Positions 38,891 to 49,640 of a DNA stretch of 64,000 bases are shown here, in pieces. The stretch is from assembly GCA_023630585.1 (NCBI GenBank), contig CM042555.1:12376001-12440000 (forward strand), in the 5' to 3' direction. Numbering within the stretch: the stretch's first letter is position 1; every line of letters starts with the position of its first letter. This DNA comes from Cranoglanis bouderius. Lineage: Eukaryota > Chordata > Actinopteri > Siluriformes > Cranoglanididae. The position numbers and the translations under genes are program-made. The notes beneath the pieces are model-generated. The model had not been told where the DNA came from. It worked only from the letters and a program-made list of their open reading frames with translations, and searched no databases.

Positions 38891-40880
38891 CCTTTCTGTA
38901 TATTTGAGCCTCACGTAGCAGGTACTTCCTAACTGCATCACCTAATGCCTAATGTGCACATACAAGATGTTCTGCTGTGTTACCGAAGGTTATAAATTGA
39001 TGCCTGGGTTGACAATAACTGTCTTCTGTGGAGTGCTGTGTTACTATAATGCCCTTCACTATGGCTGTCAGCCAGCACATAGCCTTGGTTCTTTCACAGC
39101 CCTGACATCATTCTGCATCTGGAAAACAGCTTTGGTTACCTCTTCCAGAAACATCACTGTTCCTGGAAGAGCTTCTCACCCACAAGAATACCCCCACCTT
39201 ACACTGTATATTTTTAATTCAACTAATAAGTCATACAATGAAAAGTGTATGAAATTGTGTGTGAAAGTCATATCCCTTTCTGCAAGCTGTCTGGTGCTGA
39301 AGCGTGACTTCCTGGGAAGACAGCACTTCTCTTTGTAACAGCTGGCGATGAGGGAAGGAGGGGGCCACATGGCAACGGTTGCTATAGAAGAATTGTGACA
39401 AGGTGTAACAGTTATTTAGATTTATCACTCACATAGTTATCAATGGCTAAAGAACAGCAAAGAACAGTGAATATGTTCTATGCATGTACACAACTATTGT
39501 TGTTGTAAATGTGCCTTATAAATAAAACACACTTACTTACTTACTAATATCACTTGAGCAACAAAATCAATGAATCATATATAGATAAGATCTGTCTATT
39601 TATATAAACAAAAAACCAAGTATAAATGTGACCTAATTTTTTTCCTGGTGATTTTTATGCTTGTCATTATGCATGCTTATCTCTGTCTTAGTAATCATAT
39701 ACCAGAAATAAGCAATATTACCAGTAAGGCTGGTGGGTAAATTTAGACCTGGCTTTCACCTACATTGGCTGCAAAGGGCAAGAGTGTTGAAACTCTCAAC
39801 CTTCCAGCAAAGCTTTGTCTTACTCTGGGATAAGGCACCTCACGACTGTGTGTGTGGGAGTAGACTGGCACATTCCCTGTATATGCATTAAATGCATGTG
39901 TAGGTGGCATTATGTTCTAAGCTTTTTCCCATGAGCCCCATTTTCCAGTTTGTTTTGAGAACTTGAGAACTTACAAACTATTTAATGAACTACAAATCAC
40001 AATAATTAACTATTTACTGTGAAAGAACACGAGGGTGACTTGTCAGCGCATCTTTCAAGTGGTGCGCTCAAAACAACCGCACAGCTTTCAATCACTCTGG
40101 ATTCATATGTTGATTGGCTCCTTTGATGTTTTTATTAGGATAAAAAACACTGTGCTTTATTTTTGTATTCAGTTGTTAAAATACAGAGGTCCTATATGAA
40201 ATGGGTAATGGTTGGCAGTTCTGAAACAGTCATTTAAAAAATATTTTTTTTGTATTTTCCATCTCAGCCATTCCTTCCCCACAGTTTGAATACCTTGATT
40301 GTTCTTGGTCTAAATTTTTGTTTTGTTGAATTTAGAGCTGCTCAATTTTTAGGGGGAAAAACATCTAAAGGAAACTTGGGAATTTCAAGAAAAACTCCAG
40401 TTACTGTACATCAGCACAGAGTGCTACCAATTTTATTTCAAGAGCATGGTTGATATACTGTACTGTATTACTCCAAAAATAGCTACCTCAACCCCACCAA
40501 GTAGCTATTCTGCCAGAAGGATAAGAATCCCATAGTATTTTGAGCATTGTTGTTTTTCAATCCTTAGAGTGAGAGAAATGCACTTTATTTCATCTGAAAG
40601 TAAAGATGTCAACCTAACTAACAAGCCCCAGATTGTCAATATGAGCCACTTCCTTTCATCAGCAAAGTGCTTTAAGTGTGTAGAAATAAAGGATAATTTG
40701 TTCTGCTTCCCGAGGCTGGAGCATCTTCTCCAGCTCCTTTGCTGTGATGTCATGCAGGAACAAAAATGTGCAGCAGGTTTGGCTTCTCAGCACCCTAGAA
40801 TGGGAAAAGTATCACCTTCACAATATTGGAAAGAAGAGGAGAGTGAAAAAAAAGGTGGGAAAACATGTCTCAACATTAGC
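38891..40880. other. Unannotated intergenic stretch
   Basis: No family recognised. ORFs here are short and lack motifs. Confidence 0.45.
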
Positions 40881-41620
40881 ACATCAACATCATCATTTTC
40901 AGGAATCCCTAAGGGTGTCACACTTGTGTGGACCCACAGCACCACAGTGGTGTTTTACGTCGGTGAACACAAAATAGTGAGCCATGCTGAGGTAGGGCAA
41001 GCAAACTCAGAGGACAGATGCTGCCAACCTATCAGGCTGTTGCAGTCAGATGGCAGACATGCTAGACAGTGGTTCACCACCAACACTTTGGTGCACAGTT
41101 GGCCAGAGCTACACTTTAGATTTCATTTTAATAACTTAATTTTAATAATACTGCTGTTATTTAACAAGTGTGTTCATAGTGATCAGAACTGGAGTTTAAA
41201 TGTCATGATGTGGCTGAACCCAGCATGGTCATCAATCTATCTGCTTATGCAGATCAAAATGTGCCAAGGTCAGTCCTGTGTCCAGTGAGAGCTCACAAGC
41301 ACAATGTAGAAGTGCCCACCAACCAGTGGATCACTGACCAGCTCTTTGTGATTTTGGGGGCATCAGGAAGGAGCTATGCTGTCCAAAGACAGGTTAGCCC
41401 ATTGGGTAATGGAAATAACTGGGCTAGCATAGTTCAGTGCTCATCAAGACTTGCCTTCTTCAGTTAAGTCTATACCTCCTGGGCAGCACTAAGAGGGATG
41501 TCACTTGTGGATATTTGTGAAGAGGTGACTCACTGTCGTTTTCTGCCAAAATTTTATAGACTTAATGTTGCTTTATTGCAGCCCATGTATTCTTTGGTGA
41601 GTTTGAGTGATTCCCATTCT
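40880..41620 (+). pseudogene. Degenerate DIRS-like retroelement (RNase H and tyrosine recombinase remnants)
   Basis: Three ordered blocks in different frames resemble fish DIRS elements. At about 40915, LVWTHSTTVVFYVGEH looks like the RNase H segment (VRTDNTT-type). At about 41270, VLCPVRAHKHN and TDQLFVILG are the central recombinase segment. Then DRLAHWVMEITGLA at 41390, and SLVDICEEVTH with FYRLNV at about 41500-41570, fit the recombinase C-terminus. Stops and frameshifts separate them, and the tyrosine-bearing end is blurred. The assignment rests on remembered family motifs. Confidence 0.5.
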
Positions 41621-41863
41621 CCGGAGAGTACAGCACCTGTATAAGTACAGTATAAGGACAGTATCCACACCTGAGTGATTGTCATCCTCAATCAATTATG
41701 GTATCAGCACCGTTTATGCTATCTGCTCTTGTTTGACAAGGTGCACTATCCGGAGGCTAGTAGAAGGCCAGAACAATTTTTATATATGGCCTGCATTAGT
41801 TCCAAAGGAATTGTAAGGAACTAGGATAGAAGTTTACATACATAACCTAGGTCACTCAAGTTG

Positions 41864-41868
41864 ACAAG
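41864..41868. repeat. Target-site duplication, left (ACAAG)
   Basis: Five bases immediately before the left LTR; identical to 45670-45674. Confidence 0.85.
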
Positions 41869-42541
41869 TGTTACGTAAACTGGAAGGAGGGGAGTCAGGA
41901 TGCATGCGCAGGGGAAACATCAGTTTATTAGGAACACTTTGTTCAAAAATAAAGGAACAAAAAAACAACAAACCATAATCCATTCAACGAAGAGCAGTAA
42001 TCCAAAATGAGATAGTCCTTCACAAATGAGGCAGTAAGCCACATGAAAAAAGGGAGATAAACATATGAATGAAGAAAAGAAAACAAAAAGGAACAAACAC
42101 ACGAGGCTAGGCTGTGGTATGGGAGCCACGAACAACGAGCTAAGGATAACGAACTACGAATATAGATCTATGGTCTGGGAACCATGAACTAGGGGCGAGA
42201 GAACACAAGAAAGAAGCCGGCTTAACGCACATACTCCATCTACATCTGCAAGGAAGCGGAAATGTAACGGGGTTTAAATACACACACAAACAAGAGACAC
42301 CTGAAACTCATAATGACAATGAATGAACATAGGCAGAGACATGACGTAAACCAAGAAACAAAGAACCAACGAACATACGGAGGTGGAGACATGATGTGAA
42401 CGAAAACAAAAGCACATGGCAAAGAAAACAAACGTGAGTCCATTTATGAATCAGTCCAGCGGGTTTTTGTGAATGAGGAATGCGGAAGTGCGCTACTTCG
42501 CTAGCCTCTGCTAGCAGCGTAGCGAGAGAGAGACTCTAACA
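41869..42541 (-). repeat. 3' LTR of copy 1
   Basis: 673 bp. On the minus strand it starts TGTTAGAGTCTCTCTCTCGC, has GTATTTAAACCCC (TATA-like) mid-way and an AATAAA near the end, and finishes TTTACGTAACA. Confidence 0.92.
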
Positions 42542-42754
42542 GAGCCCACCCCCAAGGCACGGCTCCCGAAGCGCCGAAAGTTCTAGCCGTTTTGGCGGAC
42601 CTTGCCCCCCTGGGCAGGATCCTAACATCTGCCCCCCAGGACCTGAGGCTGGTGATGTCCAGTGTCCCGAGACCAGAGCAGAGCATGTTGGGTTGTCCCT
42701 TCTGCCCTGGAAAAGAGAACTTGGTCGAGAACTTGGTCGAGAAATTGGAGTGAT

Positions 42755-42898
42755 GCTTGACCTGGTGCGTGACTTGGAGCTTGTAGCTGTGCTTGACCTG
42801 GTGTGTGACTTGGAGCTTGTAGCTGTGCTTGACCTGGTGCGTGACTTGGAGCTTGTAGCTGTGCTTGACCTGGTGCGTGACTTGGAGCTTGTAGCTGT
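42755..42898. repeat. Four 36-bp tandem repeats near the 3' end of copy 1
   Basis: Unit begins GCTTGACCTGGTGCGTGACT. Four nearly perfect copies, then decayed ones. The related element has AGTCAAGCACCAGG-type repeats at the matching place (62620-62695). Confidence 0.9.
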
Positions 42899-43639
42899 GC
42901 TTGACTTGGTGCTAGGCTTGGAGCTTGCCTTGAAGCTTGACTTGGTGCCTAGCTTGAAGCTTGGCCTGGAACCAGGACTGGAGTCGGATCTGGCACCTGG
43001 ACTGGAGACAGATTTGAAAACAGATTCGAGACAGATTTGAAGACAGACTTCGAGACAGACTTCGAGACAGACTTTGAGAAAGACTTCGAGACAGACTTCG
43101 AGACAGGACAGAGAACTGGACTGGAAACTAGGCTAGACACAGAACCATAAACAAACTCAAAAACCTGACTGGAAACAGAGCTGGAACCAGAGCTGGAAAT
43201 TAAATTGGAGACAGGGTTGGAGGCAGGGCTGGAGACAGAATCGAAAACTGGAGTGGAAACTGAGCTAGAAATGGAACTAGAAACCAGACAGGAGACAGAG
43301 GTGGAGACAGAGGTGGAGGGAACAGGACAGGGAACAGGATCGTGTATAGGACTGGAAACCTGGCTCGAAACAGAACCGTCAACAAAATCTAAAACTTGAC
43401 TAGAAACGGAGCTAGAAATGGAGCTGGGAACAGAGCTGGGAACAGAGCTGGGAACAGAGTTGGGAACAGAGTTGGGAACAGGACTGGAAACTTTATTTGG
43501 GCATAGGCTGAGGCATGGATTTGGACCTGGACTTGGACCTGAACTTGGATTAGGGCTGAAACCTGGACATGGACTTGGACACGGACTTGGACATGGACTA
43601 GGACTGGAACTAGGGCTAAAACATGAGCTAGGACTTGGA

Positions 43640-44055
43640 ACAGAGGTCATCCCATGGACCTGAGACATGGACCTGACTTGAGAAGAGGTCATCCCGTGGA
43701 CCTCTGACATGAACTTGGCTTCGGAGAAGGTCATCCCATGGACCTCTGGTATGAGCAGGACAGGAGTGGAGGTTTCTTCTTGAACCTCTGGCAGGAACAT
43801 GGCTTGGGCAGAGGTCTCCTCGTGGACCTCTGGTATAAGCAGGGCAGGAGAGGAGGTTTCTTCTTGAACCTCTGGCAGGAACAGGACTGGAGTGGACCAC
43901 CCCACTTGGGTCTCCAACAGGAACTGGGCTGGAACAGAGCACCCCACTTGGGTCTCTGACAGGAACTGGGCTGGAACAGAGCACCCCACTTGGGTCTCCG
44001 ACAGGAACTGGGCTGGAGCGGAGGTCTCCTCATGGGCCCCCGACAGGAACAGGAC
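43640..44055 (-). repeat. 14-residue (42-bp) coding repeats (copy 1)
   Basis: Units such as [14 protein letters not shown] (three in a row) and [14 protein letters not shown] or [11 protein letters not shown]. They share a Glu-Val/Thr-His/Gln core, so the region grew by tandem duplication. Confidence 0.8.
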
Positions 44056-44445
44056 AGGAGTGGAGGTCTCCTTATGAACCTCCAAGAGCAGCTCCACTGG
44101 GGAAACCTCCTGCTGGTCCTCCAGCTGGAGCTCAGGGCTGGAGGTTGCCACGTTAACCTCCAGATGCAGCTTCACTGAGGAGACCTCCTGCTGGGCCTCC
44201 AGCTGGAGCTCGGGGCTGGAGGTTGCCATGTTAACCTCCAGGTGCAGCTCCACTGAGGAGACCTCCTGCTGGGCCTCCAGCTGGAGCTTGGGGCTGGAGG
44301 TTGCCATGTTAACCTCCAGGGGCAGCTCCGCTGTGGAGACCTCCTACTGGGCCTCCGGCTGGAGCTCGGGGCTGGAGGTTGCCTCGTTAACCTCCAGGTG
44401 ATGCTCCACTGGGGAGACCTCCTGCTGGATCTTTGGCTGGAGCTC
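44056..44445 (-). repeat. Five 78-bp coding tandem repeats (copy 1)
   Basis: Each unit encodes 26 residues of the pattern [17 protein letters not shown] (then A/V TSSP). The second unit holds the TAG that breaks the ORF; the fifth is divergent and merges into the next repeat type. Confidence 0.9.
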
Positions 44446-44460
44446 TGGGGTTGCCCGCCT

Positions 44461-44592
44461 GTGGAGCCATTTATGCACCCGCCAGCTGCCCTTAAAACAG
44501 GCTTGTGAGCAGAAGTAGCTGCTCCTTCCTCCCTGTTTCCTGCAGGTGGGGCACTGTAGGGTGGCTGGGCGGGTGCATCCCTCGGTGGCGCA
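44461..44592 (-). other. METAP1-like C6H2 zinc-finger segment (copy 1)
   Basis: It encodes 44 residues with LQCPTC, SSYFCSQ, CFKGSW and HKWLH. Methionine aminopeptidase 1 has the same cysteine/histidine spacing and nearly the same short motifs at its N-terminus, where the finger contacts the ribosome. A retroviral CCHC knuckle (C-x2-C-x4-H-x4-C) is not present. Confidence 0.88.
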
Positions 44593-45071
44593 TTTCTGGG
44601 TCAGGAGTTGAGAGGTGCAGATTGCCATGTTAGCCCGTTCCCTCTCGTAATAGTCCAGAAATGACTGGCCCGGATCCCCGGGCAGGTGCACTGAGTTCAG
44701 TAGGGCTTTGAGGTCTGACTCATATTCTGGGCTCCCATATTCCTGCATCAGGAGCTCCACAAAACCTGGAACTGTCACCAGTTCGGTGTATCCGCTGGTG
44801 AAGTGGGTCTCCGCCCACCAGCGGGCTGAGCCGGCCAAACGGGAAAGGAGGAACCATGCCCATAGTTCCTCACTGGGTTTTAGACCCTTTAATCCAACAA
44901 AAAATCCCTGGGCCTGTAGCAAAAAATAACGGGGGTGCCATGAGACGCCATCATAGGTGGTAGGATGCGGAAGACAGGCCCGAAAAGAAATAGAATCCGG
45001 GGGGGAACAAAAAGTGGGGCGCGGTTATCCATAAGTTTCCCCACTGCATCCATGTTTTGGGCGGAGTATTC

Positions 45072-45669
45072 TGTTATGTAAACTGGAAGGAGGGGAGTCA
45101 GGATGCATGTGCAGGGGAAACATCAGTTTATTAGGAACACTTCATTCAAAAATAAAGGAACAAAAAAACAACAAACCATAATCCATTCAACAAAGAGCAG
45201 TAATCCAAAATGAGATAGTCCTTCACAAATGAGGCAGTAATCCCCATGAAAAAATGGAGATAAACATATGAATGAAGAAAAGAAAACAAAAAGGAGCAAA
45301 CACACGAGGCTAGGCTGTGGTATGGGAACCACGAACAATGAGCTAAGGATAACGAACTACGAACAAAAATCTATGGTCTGGGAACCATGAACTAGGGGCG
45401 AGAGAACACAAGAAAGAAGCCAGCTTAATGCACATACTCCATCTACATCTAATACTCCGCAAGGAAGCAGAAATGGAACCAAGAAACAAAGAACCAATGA
45501 ACATATGGAGGCGGAGACATGACGTGAACGAAAACAAAAGCACATGGCAAAGAAAACAAATGTGAGTCCATGTATGAATCAGTCCAGCGGGTTTTTGTGA
45601 ATGAGGAATGCGGAAGTGCGCTACTTCGCTAGCCTCTGCTAGCAGCGTAGCGAGAGAGAGACTCTAACA
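45072..45669 (-). repeat. 5' LTR of copy 1
   Basis: 598 bp in the minus orientation of the element. It differs from the 3' LTR by scattered substitutions and a net 75-bp loss, which removes the TTTAAA-containing segment seen in the other LTR. On the minus strand an AATAAA lies about 65 bases from the LTR end. Confidence 0.92.
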
Positions 45670-45674
45670 ACAAG
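45670..45674. repeat. Target-site duplication, right (ACAAG)
   Basis: Five bases immediately after the right LTR, equal to 41864-41868. Confidence 0.85.
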
Positions 45675-46074
45675 AATGGCCAGAGGATAAGTGTCCTTTA
45701 ATAGACTACCCACATGGGATCATGGAGTGGAAACTTTGCTATTGGCACTTGGTAAGTAAATGACTGAACAGGTAAACTCCACTATTTTCCAGAGGTAACT
45801 GCTCTGGTGGTCTTCCGCTCAGTTCCATCCTCCATCCTCTTTTCTTATTTTTTTGAAAGGCCAAATAGGAACGCATGTCAAAACAAAGACAGTCCTGCTG
45901 GCACCCAAATTCAATTCCACTCACAAATAATGGTATTCTGGCAGAGGGGATGTGGTCATGCGTCAGCTGAGGACAAACAGAGGAGGTGGGTTGAACCAGC
46001 AGGTATCGCATAGTTGTTCCCACATGTGTGTTATTACAAGCAGCCTACTTAAATATGTTTTCTTTCCAGTAGCT
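45675..46074. other. Short intergenic stretch
   Basis: Nothing recognised beyond chance ORFs. Confidence 0.5.
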
Positions 46075-46802
46075 GTTGAGAGCCAGAGCAAGATGGAGCT
46101 GACGCAACACAATCACCTTAAACTTGAACTTGAAAGTTCTTTAGTTGTCACATACAGACAGTTATACAGTGCTTGCAGTGATATCTTTAATGGCAGGTTC
46201 CCAAACTGTGCAAACATTACATTACAAAGGTTAAAGACACATAAGACATGTAAGGCACATAAGACACATAGGATATAAAGTGCAGGACAATACAGTGCAG
46301 GGAAAAAAACAATAAATACCTAGTACAGAATGCACATTGCAATATGCATGTGCATCTGATATGTGCTATACACATTATGTAAATGAGTGTCCCGATTTGG
46401 TGTGTGTCATGTTTGTGCTGTTGGAATGAATGATGTGATAGGACACTCCAGGTCCATGTGGTGCTGCTGGGTGTGTTAGGGTGTGTCCATGAAACTGTCC
46501 ATTAGCACAGTATTGAGAGCAGGCTGTGGTTTGGATGGCTAGAGTTCTTGATTGTCCTCCTAGGCTTCTCTCTGCATCACCAGATGTTGATGTTCAGCAG
46601 GTCTGGCAGATGTGGTATGCTCAGCTGATTGCTCCACCATTTTCAGGGCTTTGTGGTCCAGACTGGTGGTGTTTCCATACCACACAGTGATGTTGCCTGT
46701 CAGGATGCTTTTAATGGTGCTCCTGAAGAAGGCAAGGAGGCAAGGAGGCAAAAGGGCACTTGCCAGAGCCATGTCGCCAGAGCCATGTCGCCAGAGCCAT
46801 GT
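46075..46802 (-). mobile_element. Non-LTR retrotransposon (L2/CR1-type), 3' part
   Basis: On the minus strand an open stretch at 46560-46772 encodes FFRSTIKSILTGNITVWYGN and SLDHKALKMVEQSAEH, the end of a fish LINE ORF2. The 3' untranslated tail follows toward 46110. The coding part is continuous with the pieces at 47303 and 49427 once two insertions are set aside. Confidence 0.75.
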
Positions 46803-47302
46803 CGCCCTGCACCTTTCGCATGGGTTCCCATTAAAGCTAAGCAGAATTGAACCTGGCCAGTACCTAGATGGAAGACCTCCTGGGGAGAACTAAGGTTGTT
46901 GCAGGAAGTGTTATTAGTTAGACCAGCAGGTGGTGCTCACCCTGTGCTCTATATGGGTCCTAATGCCCCACTATAGTGATGGGGACACTATACTGTAAAA
47001 GCAGCACTGTCTTTCAAGGTCCTGACTCTCTGTGGTCATTAGAAATGGTGAAGTTCCCACTCTGGCCCTTATCTATTGTGGCCCCCCTAATAATCTCCAT
47101 CCCTGAATTGGCTATATCACTCTCCTCTCCACCAATAGCTGGTGTGTGGTGGGTGTTCTGGCACATTATGGCTGCTGGTGCATCATCCAGGTGGATGCTG
47201 CACACTGGTGATGGTTTTAGGAGATTTCCCCTGCATACAATGTAAAGCACTTTGAGCACCTAGAAAAGCGCTATATAAATCAAGGAATTGTTATTATTAT
47301 TA
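46803..47302 (+). mobile_element. 5S rRNA-derived SINE (SINE3-type)
   Basis: The head GCTAAGCAGAATTGAACCTG and AGTACCTAGATGGAAGACCT matches the internal-promoter half of 5S rRNA (AAGCTAAGCAG, GTACTTGGATGGGAGACC). The body (ACCAGCAGGTGGTGCTCACC, ATGGCTGCTGGTGCATCATC) and tail (AAAGCGCTATATAAAT, then ATT repeats) are those of the teleost 5S SINE. It lies in reverse orientation inside the LINE. Three ATGTCGCCAGAGCC-like units precede it. Confidence 0.85.
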
Positions 47303-47819
47303 ATTGGATCTTTGTCAGTCTGCAGAGATAGTAAAGATCTGTAGATATACTGTAAGTGTGGGACCCTCATCATTGGATTCCCGTTGATCCAGATTGTCCT
47401 GTAGCTCCTCCTGTGCTTTTACCAAAGTTGACCACCAGCTCCATCATCTTGCCAATGTTCAGGGATAGTTTGTTGAGCTAACATCACTGTTTGAGGTTTT
47501 CAACCTTATACAGATAAGTCTTTTTGTCATTGTTGGAGAGCAGTTGTACTACAAAGGTGTCATTAGCAAACTTGATGATGATGTTGGAGTCATGTGTGGC
47601 CACACAATCATACAAATAGAGGAAGTACACAATGGGGCTGAGCACACATCCTTGAGGGGCTCCAGTGTTGAGAGTGAGAGCGGTCTGCCTGTCAGGAAAT
47701 TCAGGATCCATCTGCACAGGAAAATATTCAGTCTGTGGGTTTGCTAGTCAGCCTGGGTCTATGTGTTAACTGCAAAACAAAAATTGATTAATAGCTTCTT
47801 CACCTAGTTTCCTTTAATC
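47303..47819 (-). mobile_element. Non-LTR retrotransposon, reverse transcriptase palm segment
   Basis: The minus-strand ORF 47484-47717 holds TGAPQGCVLSP and IIKFANDTFVV, the RT motifs before and around the catalytic FADD box. The second position is Asn instead of Asp, so the active site is damaged. Lower-coordinate sequence continues with LNIGKMMELVVNF. Confidence 0.82.
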
Positions 47820-47821
47820 TA

Positions 47822-49426
47822 CAGGTGCATCTCAATAAATTAGAATGTCGTGGAAAAGTTCATTTATTTCAATAATTAAATAAAAAAAAAATAAAGTAAC
47901 TCAAATTGTGAAACTTGTGTATTAAATAAATTCAATGCACACAGACTGAAGTAGTTTAAGTCTTTGGTTCTTTTAATTGTGATGATTTTGTCTCACTTTA
48001 ACAAAAACCCACCAATTCACTATCTCAACAAATTAGAATATGGTGACATGCCAATCAGCTAATCAATTCAAAACACCTGCAAAGGTTTCCTGAGCCTTCA
48101 AAATGGTCTTTCAGTTTGGTTCACTAGGCTACACAATCATGGGGAAGACGGCTGATCTAACAGTTGTCCAGAAGACAATCATTGACACCCTTCACAAGGA
48201 GGGTAAGCCACAAACATTCATTGCCAAAGAAGCTGGCTGTTCACAGAGTGCTGTATCCAAGCATGTTAACAGAAAGTTGAGTGGAAGGAAAAAGTGTGGA
48301 AGAAAAAGATGCACAACCAACCGAGAGAACCGCAGCCTTATGAAGATTGTCAAGCAAAATCGATTCAAGAATTTGAGTGAACTTCACAAGGAATGGACTG
48401 AGGCTGGGGTCAAGGCATCAAGAGCCACCACACAGACGTGTCAAGGAATTTGTCTACAGTTGTCGTATTCCTCTTGTTAAGCCACTCCTGAACCACAGAC
48501 AACGTCAGAGGCGTCTTACCTGGGCTAAGGAGAAGAAGAAGTGGACTGTTGCTCAGTGGTCCAAAGTCCTCTTTTCAGATGAGAGCAAGTTTTGTATTTC
48601 ATTTGGAAACCAAGGTCCTAGAGTCTGGAGGAAGGGTGGAGAAGCTCATAGCCCAAGTTGCTTGAAGTCCAGTGTTAAGTTTCCACAGTCTGTGATGATT
48701 TGGGGTGCAATGTCATCTGCTGGTGTTGGTCCATTGTGTTTTTTGAAAACCAAAGTCACTGCACCTGTTTACCAAGAAATTTTGGAGCACTTCATGCTTC
48801 CTTCTGCTGACCAGCTTTTTGAAGATGCTGATTTCATTTTCCAGCAGGATTTGGCACCTGCCCACACTGCCAAAAGCACCAAAAGTTGGTTAAATGACCA
48901 TGGTGTTGGTGTGCTTGACTGGCCAGCAAACTCACCAGACCTGAACCCCATAGAGAATCTATAGGGTATTGTCAAGATTGTCAAAAAATGAGAAACAAGA
49001 GACCAAAAAATGCAGATGAGCTGAAGGCCACTGTCAAAGAAACCTGGGCTTCCATACCACCTCAGCAGTGCCACAAACTGATCACCTCCATGCCACGCCG
49101 AATTGAGGCAGTAATTAAAGCAAAAGGAGCCCCTACCAAGTATTGAGTACATGTACAGTAAATGAACATACTTCCCAGAAGGCCAACAATTCACTAAAAA
49201 TGTTTTTTTTATTGGTCTTATGAAGTATTCTAATTTGTTGAGATAGTGAATTGGTGGGTTTTTGTTAAATGTGAGCCAAAATCATCACAATTAAAAGAAC
49301 CAAAGACTTAAACTACTTCAGTCTGTGTGCACTGAATTTATTTAATACACGAGTTTCACAATTTGAGTTGAATTACTGAAATAAATGAACTTTTCCATGA
49401 CATTCTAATTTATTGAGATGCACCTG
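47822..49426 (+). mobile_element. Tc1-like transposon (family 2), copy 2, inside a LINE
   Basis: Complete inverted ends (CAGGTGCATCTCAATAAATT) with TA at 47820-47821 and 49427-49428; 1605 bp. LINE reverse-transcriptase sequence lies on both sides, so this inserted into the LINE. Confidence 0.96.
48139..49146 (+). pseudogene. Tc1-like DD34E transposase with frameshift and nonsense codon
   Basis: This copy keeps the start (ATGGGGAAGACG) and the first DNA-binding helix region. A two-base loss in CACCACACAGACG at about 48430 shifts the frame after RATT. The rest reads 48377-48964 with SDESKF, QQDLAPAHTA and SPDLNPIENL (Asp-34-Glu spacing intact). The same Trp-to-TAG change as in the copy at 27470 occurs at 48961-48963, and a small duplication (TTGTCAAGATTGTCAA) follows. 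The C-terminus ends at TGA 49144-49146. Confidence 0.92.
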
Positions 49427-49640
49427 TAGATTCGACAAAGTAGTATGGAGGACATGGGCTATGGCATCGTCAGTGGATCTGTTATTCTTGTAGGCAAACT
49501 CCAGATTCTTTGGTAGGGAGAAGCAGATGCTTAGCAGTGTTTAGTCCTTCAAAGCACTTCATAGCTATAGAATTGAGTGTTATTGGGCAGTAGTGAATGG
49601 CTTAGTGTGTTGGTTCCTTATTGATTTTTATTAAGTGTAG
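49427..49640 (-). mobile_element. Non-LTR retrotransposon, reverse transcriptase fingers segment
   Basis: On the minus strand: AMKCFEG, then FAYKNNRSTDDAIAHVLHTT, the conserved RT segment found upstream of the palm motif. It continues the LINE broken by the Tc1 at 47822. The 5' end of the LINE is not recognisable beyond about 49640. Confidence 0.78.

Larger units (their letters stand above)
42949..45053 (-). pseudogene. Gag-like protein with METAP1-type zinc finger and tandem repeats (copy 1, broken)
   Basis: The ATG lies 18 bases inside the 5' LTR (45053). The first 40 or so codons are out of frame with the rest; a run of seven C's near 45000 may be the slip. From about 44970 the frame reads a Ty3-type capsid-like region ([38 protein letters not shown]). 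The finger follows: C-x4-C-x7-C-x2-C-x10-C-x3-C-x7-H-x3-H, 44461-44592. Next come five 26-residue repeats, several 14-residue repeats and a long Ser/Val/Pro tail ending at TAG 42949. A Gln codon is TAG at 44344, in frame with the 452-residue remainder. No enzymatic domain is present. Likely role: particle protein with a captured finger (inference). Confidence 0.82.
41869..45669 (-). mobile_element. Complete gag-only LTR retroelement carrying a METAP1-like zinc finger (copy 1)
   Basis: LTRs at 41869-42541 and 45072-45669, both TGTTA...TAACA in the same orientation, bound 2530 bp of internal sequence. The 5-bp direct repeat ACAAG flanks the whole unit, as for Ty3/gypsy-type integration. The element reads on the minus strand. 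It has a Gag-like region, a METAP1-type finger, tandem-repeat segments and a G-rich polypurine-like tract (rc of 42545-42560) before the 3' LTR. There is no trace of protease, reverse transcriptase, RNase H or integrase, so it must depend on another element. It is related to the element at 59910. Confidence 0.9.

Noticed and set aside
40569..41288. A 239-codon ORF as a host gene
   Set aside because: No start context, domain or splice structure. Its only recognisable part fits a decayed DIRS-like RNase H, and other frames continue the same remnant.
42693..43040. A 115-residue plus-strand protein of LDLVRDLELVAV repeats
   Set aside because: Antisense of the Ser/Leu-rich 3' repeats of the LTR element; the 36-bp repeat keeps several frames open.
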